Part shown: positions 6,809 to 15,774 of the stretch, in pieces
How the letters are laid out: every line of letters starts with the position of its first letter
Position numbering within the stretch: the first letter of the stretch is position 1
Assembly (NCBI RefSeq): GCF_004138325.1
Contig: NZ_SBLB01000004.1
Coordinates: 434,001 to 498,000 of the forward strand
DNA from: Spirosoma sordidisoli
GTDB lineage: Bacteria; Bacteroidota; Bacteroidia; Cytophagales; Spirosomataceae
Direction of reading: 5' to 3'
Length of the DNA: 64,000 nucleotides
Position numbers and translations under genes: made by a program
Notes under the pieces: model-generated
Database searches by the model: none
Told to the model about the DNA's origin: nothing
The model's input: only the letters and a program-made list of their open reading frames with translations

Positions 6809-7642
6809 TTATCCTATTGCAACACGTTTGAAGGCTGAAACCGTCAGCCCTTTGCTGGTTTTCTCCAGCAGCTGTGCAATAGTAAGCGAGCTATCTTTTA
6901 CAAACTCCTGATTCAGAAGGGTGTTCTCTTTGTAGAACTTGTTAAGCTTACCCATCGCGATCTTCTCCAGCATAGCTTCAGGCTTTCCTTCCTGACGAGC
7001 CTGCTCTTTACCAATCTCAATCTCACGCTCAACAATGGTAGCATCGACGCCATCCTTGTCAAGAGCAACGGGCTTCATCGCTGCAATCTGCATAGCTACG
7101 TCCTTACCTACTTCGGTCACGTCGGTACCGTTCGTGTTGGTCAATCCAACCAGCACACCCAGTTTACCGTTCGAGTGAATGTACGATACCACTTTGTCGG
7201 CCGAAACGGTTTCGAACGAAGCGACATCGATTTTCTCGCCGATCTTACCCATCAGATCCGTGATATGATCCTGCAGGGCACGACCATCGGCCTGAGGGGT
7301 TGCCAGCAGCGTTTCCTTACTGGAAGCGTTGGTAGCAACAGCCGTGCTCATAACGGCCATAGCCAGATTCTGGAAATCGGCTACTTTCGATACGGGTTCG
7401 GTTTCGCAGGCCAGGGCAATCACTTTGCCGGTTTTACCATCTTCGCTAACGTGAGCCAGTACGATACCTTCTGCAGTAGCGTTGTCGGCCCGTTTGTCGG
7501 CTATTTTCTGACCCTGCTTGCGCAGAATCTCTTTGGCTTTTTCAAAATCGCCGTCGGCTTCGGTGAGGGCCTTTTTGCAATCCATCATCCCGGCTCCGGT
7601 CTCTTGCCGAAGTTTGTTTACGTCAGCAGCAGTAATTGCCAT
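6809..7642 (-). CDS. tsf: Translation elongation factor Ts
   Basis: Nucleotide exchange factor that recycles EF-Tu-GDP in the cytoplasm. 277 aa, the short form usual in Bacteroidota. Seen: the N-terminal UBA-like module with the hallmark KLRQETGAGMMDCKKAL at residues 10-26, then the core with ETEPVSKVADFQNLA and HSNGKLGVLVGL. The C-terminal helices end TIAQLLEK. The ATG at 7640-7642 gives the canonical MAITAADVNKLRQETG start. It follows rpsB as in most bacteria, with a long hairpin in the 200-base gap. Confidence 0.98.
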   Translation of the reverse strand: MAITAADVNKLRQETGAGMMDCKKALTEADGDFEKAKEILRKQGQKIADKRADNATAEGIVLAHVSEDGKTGKVIALACETEPVSKVADFQNLAMAVMSTAVATNASSKETLLATPQADGRALQDHITDLMGKIGEKIDVASFETVSADKVVSYIHSNGKLGVLVGLTNTNGTDVTEVGKDVAMQIAAMKPVALDKDGVDATIVEREIEIGKEQARQEGKPEAMLEKIAMGKLNKFYKENTLLNQEFVKDSSLTIAQLLEKTSKGLTVSAFKRVAIG

Positions 7643-7720
7643 TGTAAAAAACGGTTTTCAGTTGTTAATTTTTCGATTCACAAAGCCGCCTGTTATTAAC
7701 ATAACGGTAAATTTCTTTTT

Positions 7721-7764
7721 ATCAGAAAATAGCCCATAGCGGCTGCTACGGGCTATTTTCTGAT
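7721..7764 (-). terminator. Long hairpin (terminator or attenuator) between rpsB and tsf
   Basis: A perfect 15-bp stem, 7721-7735 with 7750-7764. On the minus strand it carries an A-tract before and a T-tract after a GGGC/GCCC core, the layout of an intrinsic terminator. Placed inside the rpsB-tsf operon it could set the ratio of S2 to EF-Ts. Confidence 0.7.
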
Positions 7765-7842
7765 GTTGATGTCGGGTATCAGTCGGTCGGCTATCAGCAG
7801 CCGTAGCACCAAACCGCCGGAACCGGTATACCGTCAATCAGT

Positions 7843-8688
7843 TTATGCATCCTGCTCATCTTCAGCAACAGCGGCTGGCGAGCCGGTTGCTTCGGGCTGA
7901 TCAGCCAGTTTGCTCTCGTCTTCGGCGCGGGCCTGCACAACGTCTTCGTTACGCTTGGCTTCTTCCTCTTCCTGAACGCGCTGGTCGTCTTTATCCTGTT
8001 TGCGCTCCATCAGCCCTTCTTCGATGGCCCGGCCAATGGCCAGCGTAATCAGAGCGATAGATTTGTACGCATCATCGTTGGCTGGGATCGCGAAATCTAC
8101 TTCCTCGGGGTTCGAGTTGGTATCGCACATAGCAAAAACCGGAATACCCAGACGGTGTGCTTCCGATACGGCAATGTGCTCACGCTTTACGTCGACAACG
8201 AACAGAGCAGCTGGCAGGCGGGTCAGGTCGGCAATACCGCCCAGTACGCGCTCCAGTTTCTCTTTATCGCGGGTTTTGGTCAAACGCTCGCGCTTGGCAA
8301 TGCTCTTGACGGTCTCCTCGTCTTTCAGCATTTTGTCCAGCGTCTGCATTTTTTTCAGCGACTTTCGGATGGTTGCGAAGTTGGTGAGCATACCGCCCTG
8401 CCAGCGGTCAGTCACGTACGGCATTTTCAGGCGACGCGCTTCTTCCGAAACGATTTCCTGAGCCTGCTTCTTCGTAGCCACGAACATCACTTTCCGACCC
8501 GAGCGTACAATGCCTTTGATGGCGTTGCAGGCTTCATCGAGTGCCGCAACCGTTTTGTTAAGGTCAATAATGTGGATGCCGTTTTTCTCCATGAAGATAT
8601 ACGGAGCCATCCGGGGGTCCCACTTCCGCGTTAAGTGGCCAAAGTGCACACCAGCGTCGAGGAGGTCTTTATATTCGATTTGTGCCAT
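7843..8688 (-). CDS. rpsB: 30S ribosomal protein S2 with extended acidic tail
   Basis: 281 aa. The body is a standard S2: [22 protein letters not shown] near the N-terminus, [11 protein letters not shown], and [25 protein letters not shown]. The last about 50 residues ([20 protein letters not shown] onward, ending EDEQDA) form a low-complexity, strongly acidic extension beyond the usual end of about 230-250 residues. S2 sits on the back of the 30S subunit. It heads the rpsB-tsf unit and lies downstream of rplM-rpsI. Confidence 0.98.
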   Translation of the reverse strand: MAQIEYKDLLDAGVHFGHLTRKWDPRMAPYIFMEKNGIHIIDLNKTVAALDEACNAIKGIVRSGRKVMFVATKKQAQEIVSEEARRLKMPYVTDRWQGGMLTNFATIRKSLKKMQTLDKMLKDEETVKSIAKRERLTKTRDKEKLERVLGGIADLTRLPAALFVVDVKREHIAVSEAHRLGIPVFAMCDTNSNPEEVDFAIPANDDAYKSIALITLAIGRAIEEGLMERKQDKDDQRVQEEEEAKRNEDVVQARAEDESKLADQPEATGSPAAVAEDEQDA

Positions 8689-8776
8689 TTCAGACTTTGA
8701 AAATGAATGTTGTTAAAAATACGCAGCACCACCCGTCGGCATCATCTAAGGGTAGTCTGGACGATTTTAAATGAAT

Positions 8777-8832
8777 AATGTGTAATGAAAAATAGGCTTA
8801 CAGGACTGTAACGGCATTGTTCATTATACATT
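8777..8832. terminator. Imperfect inverted repeat between rpsI and rpsB
   Basis: AATGTGTAATGAAAAAT (8777-8793) pairs, with two mismatches, with 8816-8832. The same A+T-rich theme recurs as a perfect repeat at 50621-50667, so it may be a member of a dispersed hairpin family that acts as a terminator. Confidence 0.5.
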
Positions 8833-8841
8833 TTCCATTGA

Positions 8842-9228
8842 TTAGCGTTTCGAGAACTGGAACCGACGACGAGCCTTGGCGCGACCGTACTTTTTCCGTT
8901 CTACCATACGCGAATCCCGGGTCAGGAAGCCTTCTTTCTTGAGGGCAGGGCGGAACTCGGCGTTCAGTTCAACCAGTGCGCGGGCAATGGCCATACGGGT
9001 TGCTTCAGCCTGACCGGCTACACCACCACCACGAACATTGACCTTCACGTCGTAGCCACCTACGCCGTTTACCGTTGCGAACGGCTGGTTCAGAATGATT
9101 TGCAACACTTCGGTGGGAAAATACTGTTTGTAGTCTTTTCCGTTCACCGTGATGGCCCCGCTGCCTGCCGACATGTAGATGCGGCTGATGGCAGTCTTCC
9201 GGCGACCAATGGTATTAATACGATCCAT
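8842..9228 (-). CDS. rpsI: 30S ribosomal protein S9
   Basis: 128 aa, starting MDRINTIGRRKTAISRIYMS and ending in the universal basic tail KKYGRAKARRRFQFSKR, which reaches into the P site. Seen: GRRKTAISR near the N-terminus, VRGGGVAGQAEA and GFLTRDSRMVERKKYG. It lies 11 bases downstream of rplM, the near-universal rplM-rpsI pair. Nothing unusual. Confidence 0.98.
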   Translation of the reverse strand: MDRINTIGRRKTAISRIYMSAGSGAITVNGKDYKQYFPTEVLQIILNQPFATVNGVGGYDVKVNVRGGGVAGQAEATRMAIARALVELNAEFRPALKKEGFLTRDSRMVERKKYGRAKARRRFQFSKR

Positions 9229-9239
9229 TCGGCTGTGAC

Positions 9240-9683
9240 TTAGAATTTAACGACTGTGGGTTGCTGAGCCTCATGCGGGTGCTGATCCCCGGCGTATACG
9301 TGCAGGTTGGTAAACAACCGACGGCCTAACCGATTTTTAGGCAACATGCCTTTAACGGCGTGCTCGATGATGCGCTGAGGATGCTTTTCGAGCAGGATAC
9401 GGGGCGACGCGAAGCGCTGACCACCGGGGTAGCCGGTGTGGCGAACGTAGACTTTGTCGGTCATCTTGGCGCCGGTCAGACGAACCTTCTCGGCATTGAT
9501 GACGATTACGTTATCTCCACAGTCAACGTGGGGCGTAAAGTTGGTTTTGTGTTTGCCGCGAATCAGGCGTGCGATCTGGCTGGCCAGCCGACCCAACACC
9601 TCACCCTGAGCGTCAACCACAACCCATTCTTTCTGCGCCGTTTCTTTGTTGGCAGAGATGGTTTTGTAACTGAGCGTATTCAC
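9240..9683 (-). CDS. rplM: 50S ribosomal protein L13, probable GTG start
   Basis: Early-assembly 23S rRNA binding protein. The family's N-terminus in this phylum is (M)[12 protein letters not shown]; the only codon at that place is GTG at 9681-9683, giving 147 aa, the normal length. The frame stays open upstream to about 9788, but that part is unlike L13 and crosses the terminator at 9728-9757, so I reject the longer form. Core motifs: [51 protein letters not shown]. Co-transcribed with rpsI. Confidence 0.95.
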   Translation of the reverse strand: MNTLSYKTISANKETAQKEWVVVDAQGEVLGRLASQIARLIRGKHKTNFTPHVDCGDNVIVINAEKVRLTGAKMTDKVYVRHTGYPGGQRFASPRILLEKHPQRIIEHAVKGMLPKNRLGRRLFTNLHVYAGDQHPHEAQQPTVVKF

Positions 9684-9727
9684 TGTTATGGAGACTAATT
9701 GGTTGATTTCTAATGATTTGCTTACGC

Positions 9728-9757
9728 AAAAAACACTCCCGTCCTGAAACGGGAGTG
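9728..9757 (-). terminator. Intrinsic terminator after mraY
   Basis: CACTCCCGT (9734-9742) pairs with ACGGGAGTG (9749-9757), followed on the minus strand by six T residues. It separates the murE-mraY transcript from rplM-rpsI, so the ribosomal genes must have their own promoter. Confidence 0.85.
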
Positions 9758-9807
9758 CAAATATAGGCGGTATACTGCTGAAATACAAGGGAGTGACTGA
9801 AAATCCT

Positions 9808-11016
9808 CTACCGGAGCTTCAGGGTGGCCAGCGCAAGCACGGCCAGAATGATGGCAATGATCCAGAAACGGGTAACGATTTTTGCTTCGTGGTATCCTTT
9901 CTTCTGGAAATGGTGGTGCAGGGGCGACATCAGGAAAATACGCCTGCCCTCGCCATACCTCTGTTTCGTGTATTTGAAATAACTGACCTGCATAATGACC
10001 GATATGTTTTCGATCAGGAAAATACCGCAGACAATAGGAATAAGCAGCTCTTTTCGAATGGCCAGAAACAGAACCGCTATGACGCCCCCCAGCATCAGGC
10101 TGCCCGTATCGCCCATGAACACCTGCGCCGGGTACGAATTGTACCATAGAAACCCAACGCAGGCCCCCACAAAAGCCGCGCAGAAAATCACCAGTTCACC
10201 CGAGTTGGGGATGTACATGATGTTGAGATACTGGGAAAATACTTTGTTACCCGACAGGTAGGCCAGCACCCCGATGGTCAGCCCGATAATAACCGATGTT
10301 CCGGCCGCCAGTCCGTCAATACCATCGGTAATGTTGGCACCGTTCGATACGGCTGTGATGATAAAAATGCAGACCAGTACATATACGATCCAGGTATACT
10401 CGTCGGGTAGTACGCCGAACAGCAGGGAGCTGTAGTCGAATTCGTTATTCTTCAGAAACGGTACCGTTGTCAGCGTCGACTTAACGTCGGTGTACACGTC
10501 CGGTACGTTGGATGTGCTCAGCAGCCGGGGGGCATAAATACGTATCTTCACGTATTCGTTGAAGTACAGCGTCAGGCCAACGATCAATCCCAGACCAACC
10601 TGCCCAACTACTTTGAACTTCCCCTCCAGTCCTTCTTTATTCTTCTTGAAAACTTTGATGTAATCGTCGAGGAAGCCGATCAGCCCGGTCCATACGGTCG
10701 ATACCAGCGCCAGTACCACGTATACGTTCGATAGCTTGGCAAACAGCAGCGCCGGTATCAGCAAAGACGACAGGATGATGAACCCACCCATCGTAGGCGT
10801 ACCGCGCTTCTGCATTTGCCCTTCCAGCCCCAGATCCCGAATCGATTCGCCGATTTGCAGCGTACGTAGTTTATCGATGATACGCCGGCCGAAAATGGCC
10901 GCAATCAGCAGCGAGGTGATGACCGCCCCCAGCGCCCGAAACGAGATGTATTGAAATACCCCGGCCCCCGGAAAGTTGTACCGTTCGTCTAAAAATTGGA
11001 AAAGGTAATACAGCAT
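9808..11016 (-). CDS. mraY: Phospho-N-acetylmuramoyl-pentapeptide-transferase
   Basis: Polytopic inner-membrane enzyme that moves phospho-MurNAc-pentapeptide to undecaprenyl phosphate, making lipid I. 402 aa, longer than the about 360 of E. coli because of an insert around residues 150-210 that is usual in Bacteroidota. Seen: catalytic [35 protein letters not shown], and [11 protein letters not shown]. About ten hydrophobic segments. It follows murE by 102 bases but is followed by ribosomal genes instead of murD. Confidence 0.97.
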   Translation of the reverse strand: MLYYLFQFLDERYNFPGAGVFQYISFRALGAVITSLLIAAIFGRRIIDKLRTLQIGESIRDLGLEGQMQKRGTPTMGGFIILSSLLIPALLFAKLSNVYVVLALVSTVWTGLIGFLDDYIKVFKKNKEGLEGKFKVVGQVGLGLIVGLTLYFNEYVKIRIYAPRLLSTSNVPDVYTDVKSTLTTVPFLKNNEFDYSSLLFGVLPDEYTWIVYVLVCIFIITAVSNGANITDGIDGLAAGTSVIIGLTIGVLAYLSGNKVFSQYLNIMYIPNSGELVIFCAAFVGACVGFLWYNSYPAQVFMGDTGSLMLGGVIAVLFLAIRKELLIPIVCGIFLIENISVIMQVSYFKYTKQRYGEGRRIFLMSPLHHHFQKKGYHEAKIVTRFWIIAIILAVLALATLKLR

Positions 11017-11031
11017 ACACGAAATGAGTGA

Positions 11032-11099
11032 ATGAGTGGTTGAGCGATTGAGCGAGTTGCCAGTGCATGATTAATTCGCTCAATCACTCAATCGCTCAT
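11032..11099. repeat. Inverted repeat built from GATTGAGC-like heptads
   Basis: 11032-11058 and 11073-11099 are inverted copies of 27 bases with four mismatches, each made of reiterated units resembling GAGTGAT/GAGCGAT. It fills most of the murE-mraY gap and can fold into a long hairpin with a 14-base loop. A related tract of GAGGGAT units lies in the murD-ftsW gap (about 800-835). Confidence 0.7.
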
Positions 11100-11118
11100 C
11101 CATTATTATTGGCCAAAG

Positions 11119-12597
11119 TTACTGATTTCGGCGTTCTGCGAAAGCATCGCGCAGTACGGCCCGGTCGTCAAAATCGTATTTTATCCCGTTGATTTCCTGA
11201 TAGGTTTCGTGGCCTTTACCCGCTACCAAAATGATATCGTGCGGCCGGGCCATGGCAACGGCCCGCTGGATCGCTTCACGCCGGTCTTCGATGGTATTTG
11301 TTTTTTTGAAGTCGACCGGCGACACCCCCGCCTGCATCTGCTCCAGAATAGCCATCGGGTCTTCGTTGCGCGGGTTGTCGGATGTCAGAATGACCCGGTT
11401 GCTGAACCGGCAGGCAATATCGGCCATGATGGGTCGCTTTGCAGCATCGCGGTTGCCTCCGCACCCCACTACGGTGATAATTTGCGGCAGGTAGTCCTGC
11501 TCGTCGGTATGCCGAAGGCCGACAATGGTTTCCAGCACGTTCTGGAGCGCATCGGGCGTATGGGCATAGTCGACAATACCAACAATCTTATCGTCTGATA
11601 CGACCTGCTCGAACCGACCCGGCGGGGGCATCAGAGCCGACAGCTGGGTCAGCACCTCGGTTGGGTCTTCGCCCAGCAGCACAGCCGCTCCGTAGACGCT
11701 TAACAGGTTGTAGGCGTTGAACTTCCCGATCAGCTTGAACCATACCTCCCGATCGTCGACCAGCATGTTCAGGCCAAACAGCGTATCGGCCAGCAGCTTG
11801 CCTTTAAACGTGGCCAGCGTCTGGAGTGAGTACGTTTCCCGGCGGGCGGCTGTGTTTTGCAGCATCACCAGCCCGCGCTTGTCGTCTACGTTGGTCAGCG
11901 CAAAGGCCGAAGCCGGCAGCTGATCGAAGAAGCCTTTCTTGGCCCGGATGTAGTTGTCGAATGTACCGTGAAAATCGAGGTGATCGTGGGTGATATTGGT
12001 GAAGATCCCCCCAGCAAACTGCAAACCCGCAATCCGCTCCTGGACCACGGCGTGTGAACTCACCTCCATGAAGACGTACTGGCAGCCATTGGTCAGCATC
12101 TGGGTGAGCAGCTGGTTGGTCGTGATCACATCGGGGGTGGTATGGGTCGCCGGTATTACCTGATCATCGATCTGGTTCTGCACGGTAGATAGCAGGCCGC
12201 AGCGGTAGCCCAGGGCCCGAAAAAGCCGGAACAGCAGCGTAGCCACCGAGGTTTTGCCGTTTGTACCGGTTACCCCCACGAGTCGTAGTTTCTGCGACGG
12301 TCGGTCGTAAAAGGCAGCGGCTATCAGGCCCAGGGTATGCGGGGTATTCTGGACCCGTACGTAAGCTACCCCATCGGCGGTATTGTCGGGAAGGTCTTCG
12401 CAGAGAATGGCGGCTGCCCCCTGCCGAACGGCGGTTTCGATAAACGCATGGCCGTCGGTCAGGGTGCCGCGAACGGCCACAAACAGGCTACCGGGGCCTA
12501 CCCGGCGTGAATCCATGGTAAGGCTGGTAATATCGGTATTCATACTGCCCGACGTAGCCAGCAGCGGAATTTTATACAGAAGATCGGTTAGTTGCAT
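11119..12597 (-). CDS. murE: UDP-MurNAc-L-alanyl-D-glutamate--meso-diaminopimelate ligase
   Basis: Cytoplasmic Mur ligase adding the third stem-peptide residue. 492 aa. Seen: the ATP loop GTNGKTS at residues 111-117, ITHDHLDFHGTFDNY, the acceptor motif TSDNPRNEDP, whose DNPR marks diaminopimelate rather than lysine specificity, and a C-terminal VAGKGHETYQ. The ATG at 12595-12597 gives a normal start. It begins the minus-strand murE-mraY unit; ftsL and ftsI, usually just upstream, lie on the opposite strand at 18915-21417. Confidence 0.97.
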   Translation of the reverse strand: MQLTDLLYKIPLLATSGSMNTDITSLTMDSRRVGPGSLFVAVRGTLTDGHAFIETAVRQGAAAILCEDLPDNTADGVAYVRVQNTPHTLGLIAAAFYDRPSQKLRLVGVTGTNGKTSVATLLFRLFRALGYRCGLLSTVQNQIDDQVIPATHTTPDVITTNQLLTQMLTNGCQYVFMEVSSHAVVQERIAGLQFAGGIFTNITHDHLDFHGTFDNYIRAKKGFFDQLPASAFALTNVDDKRGLVMLQNTAARRETYSLQTLATFKGKLLADTLFGLNMLVDDREVWFKLIGKFNAYNLLSVYGAAVLLGEDPTEVLTQLSALMPPPGRFEQVVSDDKIVGIVDYAHTPDALQNVLETIVGLRHTDEQDYLPQIITVVGCGGNRDAAKRPIMADIACRFSNRVILTSDNPRNEDPMAILEQMQAGVSPVDFKKTNTIEDRREAIQRAVAMARPHDIILVAGKGHETYQEINGIKYDFDDRAVLRDAFAERRNQ

Positions 12598-12704
12598 GAA
12601 GATGATACGGCCGTACCAGCGGTTAAACGCCGGCCTTCGTTAGTCTGCCACAAAAAAACGGACTAAATACGAAACGATAGCCGGACGAGGGTACCTATAT
12701 TTTC

Positions 12705-12741
12705 TTTTGCAACCCACCACTCGTTTTCTTTGTACCTTTAC
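12705..12741 (+). promoter_or_regulatory. Candidate promoter for accD
   Basis: TTTTG at 12705-12709 and TACCTTTAC at 12733-12741 resemble the phylum's -33 and -7 elements, though the spacing (23 bases) is longer than usual. It lies in the 207-base divergent gap between murE and accD. Confidence 0.35.
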
Positions 12742-12804
12742 GACCCGTTTATGAAAAGCCCTCATCAACGGCGGCTCATAAATCGTAAACCGTAAATAAA
12801 CGTC

Positions 12805-13647
12805 ATGTCTTGGTTCGTCCGAAAAGATAAGGGGATTCTGACCCCGACCGAAATGAAGCGGGAGGCCCCCGACGGTCTTTGGTATCAATGCCCGAACTGC
12901 AAAAAAGTAATGCACACGCGGGAGCATAAGATCAATGCATATACCTGTGTTCACTGCAATTATCACGAAAAAATAGGGTCCGACGCTTATTTCTCGATCC
13001 TCTTCGACGAGAACGCGTTCACCGAGCTTGACCCGAACATGACCTCTGCCGATCCGCTCAAGTTCACCGATACCAAATCGTATCCCGGCCGGGTTAAAGC
13101 CACGATGGCTAAAACCGGCCTCAAAGACGCCGTCCGAACCGCCTACGGGCCCATGAATGGCGTAACGGTAACGGTTGCCTGCATGGACTTTAATTTCATC
13201 GGCGGCTCGATGGGATCGGTCGTTGGCGAAAAAATTGCCCGTGCCGTTGATCACGCTATCCAGAGCCGTACGCCCTTCCTGATGATTTCGCGGTCGGGTG
13301 GCGCGCGCATGATGGAAGCGGGCTACTCGCTGATGCAGATGGCCAAGACATCGGCTAAACTGGCGCTGCTGGCGCAGGCTAAACTGCCGTATGTATCGCT
13401 GCTGACGGATCCGACAACGGGGGGTGTAACGGCATCCTACGCCATGCTGGGCGATTTCAACATTGCCGAACCCGGTGCGCTGATTGGTTTTGCCGGTCCC
13501 CGCGTTATCCGCGAAACCATCGGTAAAGACCTGCCCAAAGATTTCCAGAGCGCCGAATTCGTGCTGGAACATGGCTTTCTGGATTTCATCGTCGACCGGA
13601 AAGACCTGAAAGACAAGCTGTCCAGCCTGTTTACCATGCTCGCCTAG
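12805..13647 (+). CDS. accD: Acetyl-CoA carboxylase carboxyltransferase subunit beta
   Basis: 280 aa subunit that with AccA transfers the carboxyl group from biotin to acetyl-CoA to make malonyl-CoA, the first step of fatty acid synthesis. Seen: an N-terminal zinc ribbon with cysteines 29, 32, 48 and 51, then the crotonase-fold carboxyltransferase domain with [35 protein letters not shown] and [18 protein letters not shown]. Length and start ([11 protein letters not shown]) are typical. Divergent from murE; the radical SAM gene follows after 37 bases. Confidence 0.97.
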   Translation: MSWFVRKDKGILTPTEMKREAPDGLWYQCPNCKKVMHTREHKINAYTCVHCNYHEKIGSDAYFSILFDENAFTELDPNMTSADPLKFTDTKSYPGRVKATMAKTGLKDAVRTAYGPMNGVTVTVACMDFNFIGGSMGSVVGEKIARAVDHAIQSRTPFLMISRSGGARMMEAGYSLMQMAKTSAKLALLAQAKLPYVSLLTDPTTGGVTASYAMLGDFNIAEPGALIGFAGPRVIRETIGKDLPKDFQSAEFVLEHGFLDFIVDRKDLKDKLSSLFTMLA

Positions 13648-13684
13648 AAACGGGCTGGTACGGAAAGAAAATTGGTTTATTCGT

Positions 13685-14662
13685 ATGCGCCTTGTCCGAC
13701 ACCCGGTTCTGTGTAACTACTACGTGACGTACCGCTGTAACGCCAGCTGTAGTTTCTGCGATATCTGGGAGCGGCCATCGCCCTATGTTACCCTCGACAA
13801 TGCCCGGGCGAACCTCCGCGATCTTCGTCGGCTGGGCGTTCGGGTCATTGATTTTACGGGGGGAGAGCCATTACTGCACCGCCAGCTGCCCGAGCTCCTG
13901 AGCGAAGCTAAACAGCTCGGCCTCATCACGACCGTTACAACAAACGCGCTGCTCTACCCCAAACAGGCCGAGCGGCTTCGGGGACTGGTCGATATGCTGC
14001 ACTTCTCGCTCGATTCGCCGGTGGCCGAGGAGCATGACCGATCCAGGGGGGTCCGTAGCTTTGACAAAGTGATGGAGTCGATCGACATAGCCCGGCAACT
14101 CGGCGAACGGCCCGACATTCTGTTTACCGTCTTCGACCATAACGTTCACCAGATCCGGGCTATGTACGAAGACATTTGCCGACCCAACGATCTGGTCCTG
14201 ATTCTGAATCCGGTTTTCGAGTACAACAGCGTCGACACCGGCGGGCAGTTATCCGACAGCGCCCTGCGGGATATGGCCTGGTGGGGCAAACAACCCAATG
14301 TTTACCTGAACGACGGCTTCATCCAGCTCCGGCGCGATGGCGGCAACCACATCGACAAACCCGTTTGCCGGGCCGCCAGCACAACCATCGTAATCTCGCC
14401 CGAAAACAAGCTCGTTCTGCCCTGCTATCACCTCGGCCTCTCCGATCACCCGATCAACAACAATCTGTACACCCTCTACCGCTCAGCCGATGTACAGCAG
14501 CTGGTAGCGCAGGAAGGTCGGCTGCCCGGTTGCGAAGGCTGTGCCATCAACTGCTACATGCAGCCGTCATTTGCGGTCGATGTGACGAAGTATTTCTGGA
14601 AAGCCCTGCCCAGCACGCTGAAATACAACTGGATCAAAGGCACCTGGAAACAGCTCGTCTAG
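13685..14662 (+). CDS. Radical SAM protein with C-terminal cysteine cluster
   Basis: 325 aa. The radical SAM iron-sulfur motif CNASCSFC (Cys18, 22, 25) sits near the N-terminus, followed by the GGEPLL motif (about residues 59-64) that binds S-adenosylmethionine. Near the C-terminus, conserved cysteines in KPVCRAA, LPCYH and GCEGCAINCYM suggest a SPASM or twitch-like auxiliary cluster, as in peptide-modifying or anaerobic sulfatase-maturating enzymes. No precursor peptide gene is visible nearby, so the substrate is unknown. The 37-base gap after accD allows co-transcription. Confidence 0.88.
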   Translation: MRLVRHPVLCNYYVTYRCNASCSFCDIWERPSPYVTLDNARANLRDLRRLGVRVIDFTGGEPLLHRQLPELLSEAKQLGLITTVTTNALLYPKQAERLRGLVDMLHFSLDSPVAEEHDRSRGVRSFDKVMESIDIARQLGERPDILFTVFDHNVHQIRAMYEDICRPNDLVLILNPVFEYNSVDTGGQLSDSALRDMAWWGKQPNVYLNDGFIQLRRDGGNHIDKPVCRAASTTIVISPENKLVLPCYHLGLSDHPINNNLYTLYRSADVQQLVAQEGRLPGCEGCAINCYMQPSFAVDVTKYFWKALPSTLKYNWIKGTWKQLV

Positions 14663-14946
14663 CTCCCCTCCCTCCCGACTCCGTACAATTTCTTTTCGCG
14701 CCCCCCGTCAGCTGTTGTTCCACGGGTTTCATCTACACACAGTTTATTTCCAAAGACCTAGAGTGCGGAGGCTGGCGTAACAGATCAGCCCGGACCCCGG
14801 CGCCTTATGCTGCGGTTAACCAAACAATTGAACGACCAGTTTCTACCATCTTATGCAAACGAAAGGGTACCGGGTCAGTATCCTGAGCAGCTACGGTAGT
14901 TTTACTATATAGCCGATTAAGCACATTCCGTAAACGGCCTTTTCTC

Positions 14947-14955
14947 TACTTTTGC
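14947..14955 (+). promoter_or_regulatory. TAnnTTTG promoter element abutting a start codon
   Basis: TACTTTTGC matches the Bacteroidota -7 element exactly and ends 2 bases before the ATG at 14958. Transcription from it would start at or within the first codons, so either the mRNA is leaderless or the true start is further in. Confidence 0.45.
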
Positions 14956-14957
14956 CC

Positions 14958-15770
14958 ATGCTTTACACCGCCGAACAAGTCGCGCAGCTGCCCACCGATA
15001 CCTTCCGTTACCTGCTCGTTTCTCTCAACGATCATATACTGACCATCACCCTGAACCGTCCGCAAAAAAAGAACGCGCTCCACCCGCCCATGCTGGCCGA
15101 ACTGGCTTTCGCCCTGGCCTATGCGCACTACACCGCCGACGTCTGGATCGTTGTGCTGGCGGCTACGGGCGACACGTTCTGCGCTGGTATGGATTTAAAA
15201 TCGCTCTCGGCGGGGAGTGATGAACAGGCGAGCGTGCCCGAACCGGCAGGCCCCGTTCGGCTGGGCGAACTCATGGCCGGTTTACACAAGCCCTGTATAG
15301 CGCGGGTCCAGGGACCGGTTTATGCCGGTGGTTTTTTGCTGGTGGGGGGCAGTACATACGTGGTAGCGGCCAATTCGGCCACCTTTGCCCTGCCCGAAGT
15401 AAAACGGGGGCTGTTCCCGTTTCAGGTTCTGGCCGTTCTGCTCGACATCATGCCAGCCCGGCGGGCCCTCGACCTCTGCCTTCGGGCCCGCACCCTCAAC
15501 GCAGCCGACGCGCAGGAGATCGGGCTGGTGACCCATTCCGTACCCGCCGATGGACTCGACCCAACCGTCCGGCTCCTGACCGACGAACTCAGGCTGTATT
15601 CGCCCGTGGCCATGCAGTTCGGTCTACGGGCCTTCCAGACGCTGAAAAGCCTGCCACCCGATCAGCAGCAGGCCTTTTTACACGATCAGTTTCAGCAGCT
15701 TCAGCAAACCCACGATGCCCGGGAAGGCATGGCGGCTTTTCTGGAAAAACGACTACCTAACTGGGGGTAG
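14958..15770 (+). CDS. Enoyl-CoA hydratase/isomerase family protein
   Basis: 270 aa crotonase-fold protein. Seen: ILTITLNRPQKKNALHPPML near residues 30-50, the oxyanion-hole region FCAGMDLKSLS, and PVYAGGFLLVGGSTYVVA. The second glutamate usual in hydratases is not obvious (ALPEVKRGLFPFQVL lacks the PE.GLGL..GG pattern), so the exact reaction (hydratase, isomerase or CoA hydrolase) cannot be assigned. I chose ATG 14958 over an in-frame TTG six bases upstream. Stand-alone gene. Confidence 0.88.
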   Translation: MLYTAEQVAQLPTDTFRYLLVSLNDHILTITLNRPQKKNALHPPMLAELAFALAYAHYTADVWIVVLAATGDTFCAGMDLKSLSAGSDEQASVPEPAGPVRLGELMAGLHKPCIARVQGPVYAGGFLLVGGSTYVVAANSATFALPEVKRGLFPFQVLAVLLDIMPARRALDLCLRARTLNAADAQEIGLVTHSVPADGLDPTVRLLTDELRLYSPVAMQFGLRAFQTLKSLPPDQQQAFLHDQFQQLQQTHDAREGMAAFLEKRLPNWG

Positions 15771-15774
15771 TAAC

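Noticed and set aside
9684-9788. N-terminal extension of L13 from an upstream start
   Set aside because: It contains the terminator of mraY and has no similarity to the family; GTG at 9683 gives the normal length.
12640-13572. 310-codon open frame on the minus strand
   Set aside because: Exactly antisense to accD, with biased composition (Arg/Gly/His-rich) and no motif. accD has full family motifs.
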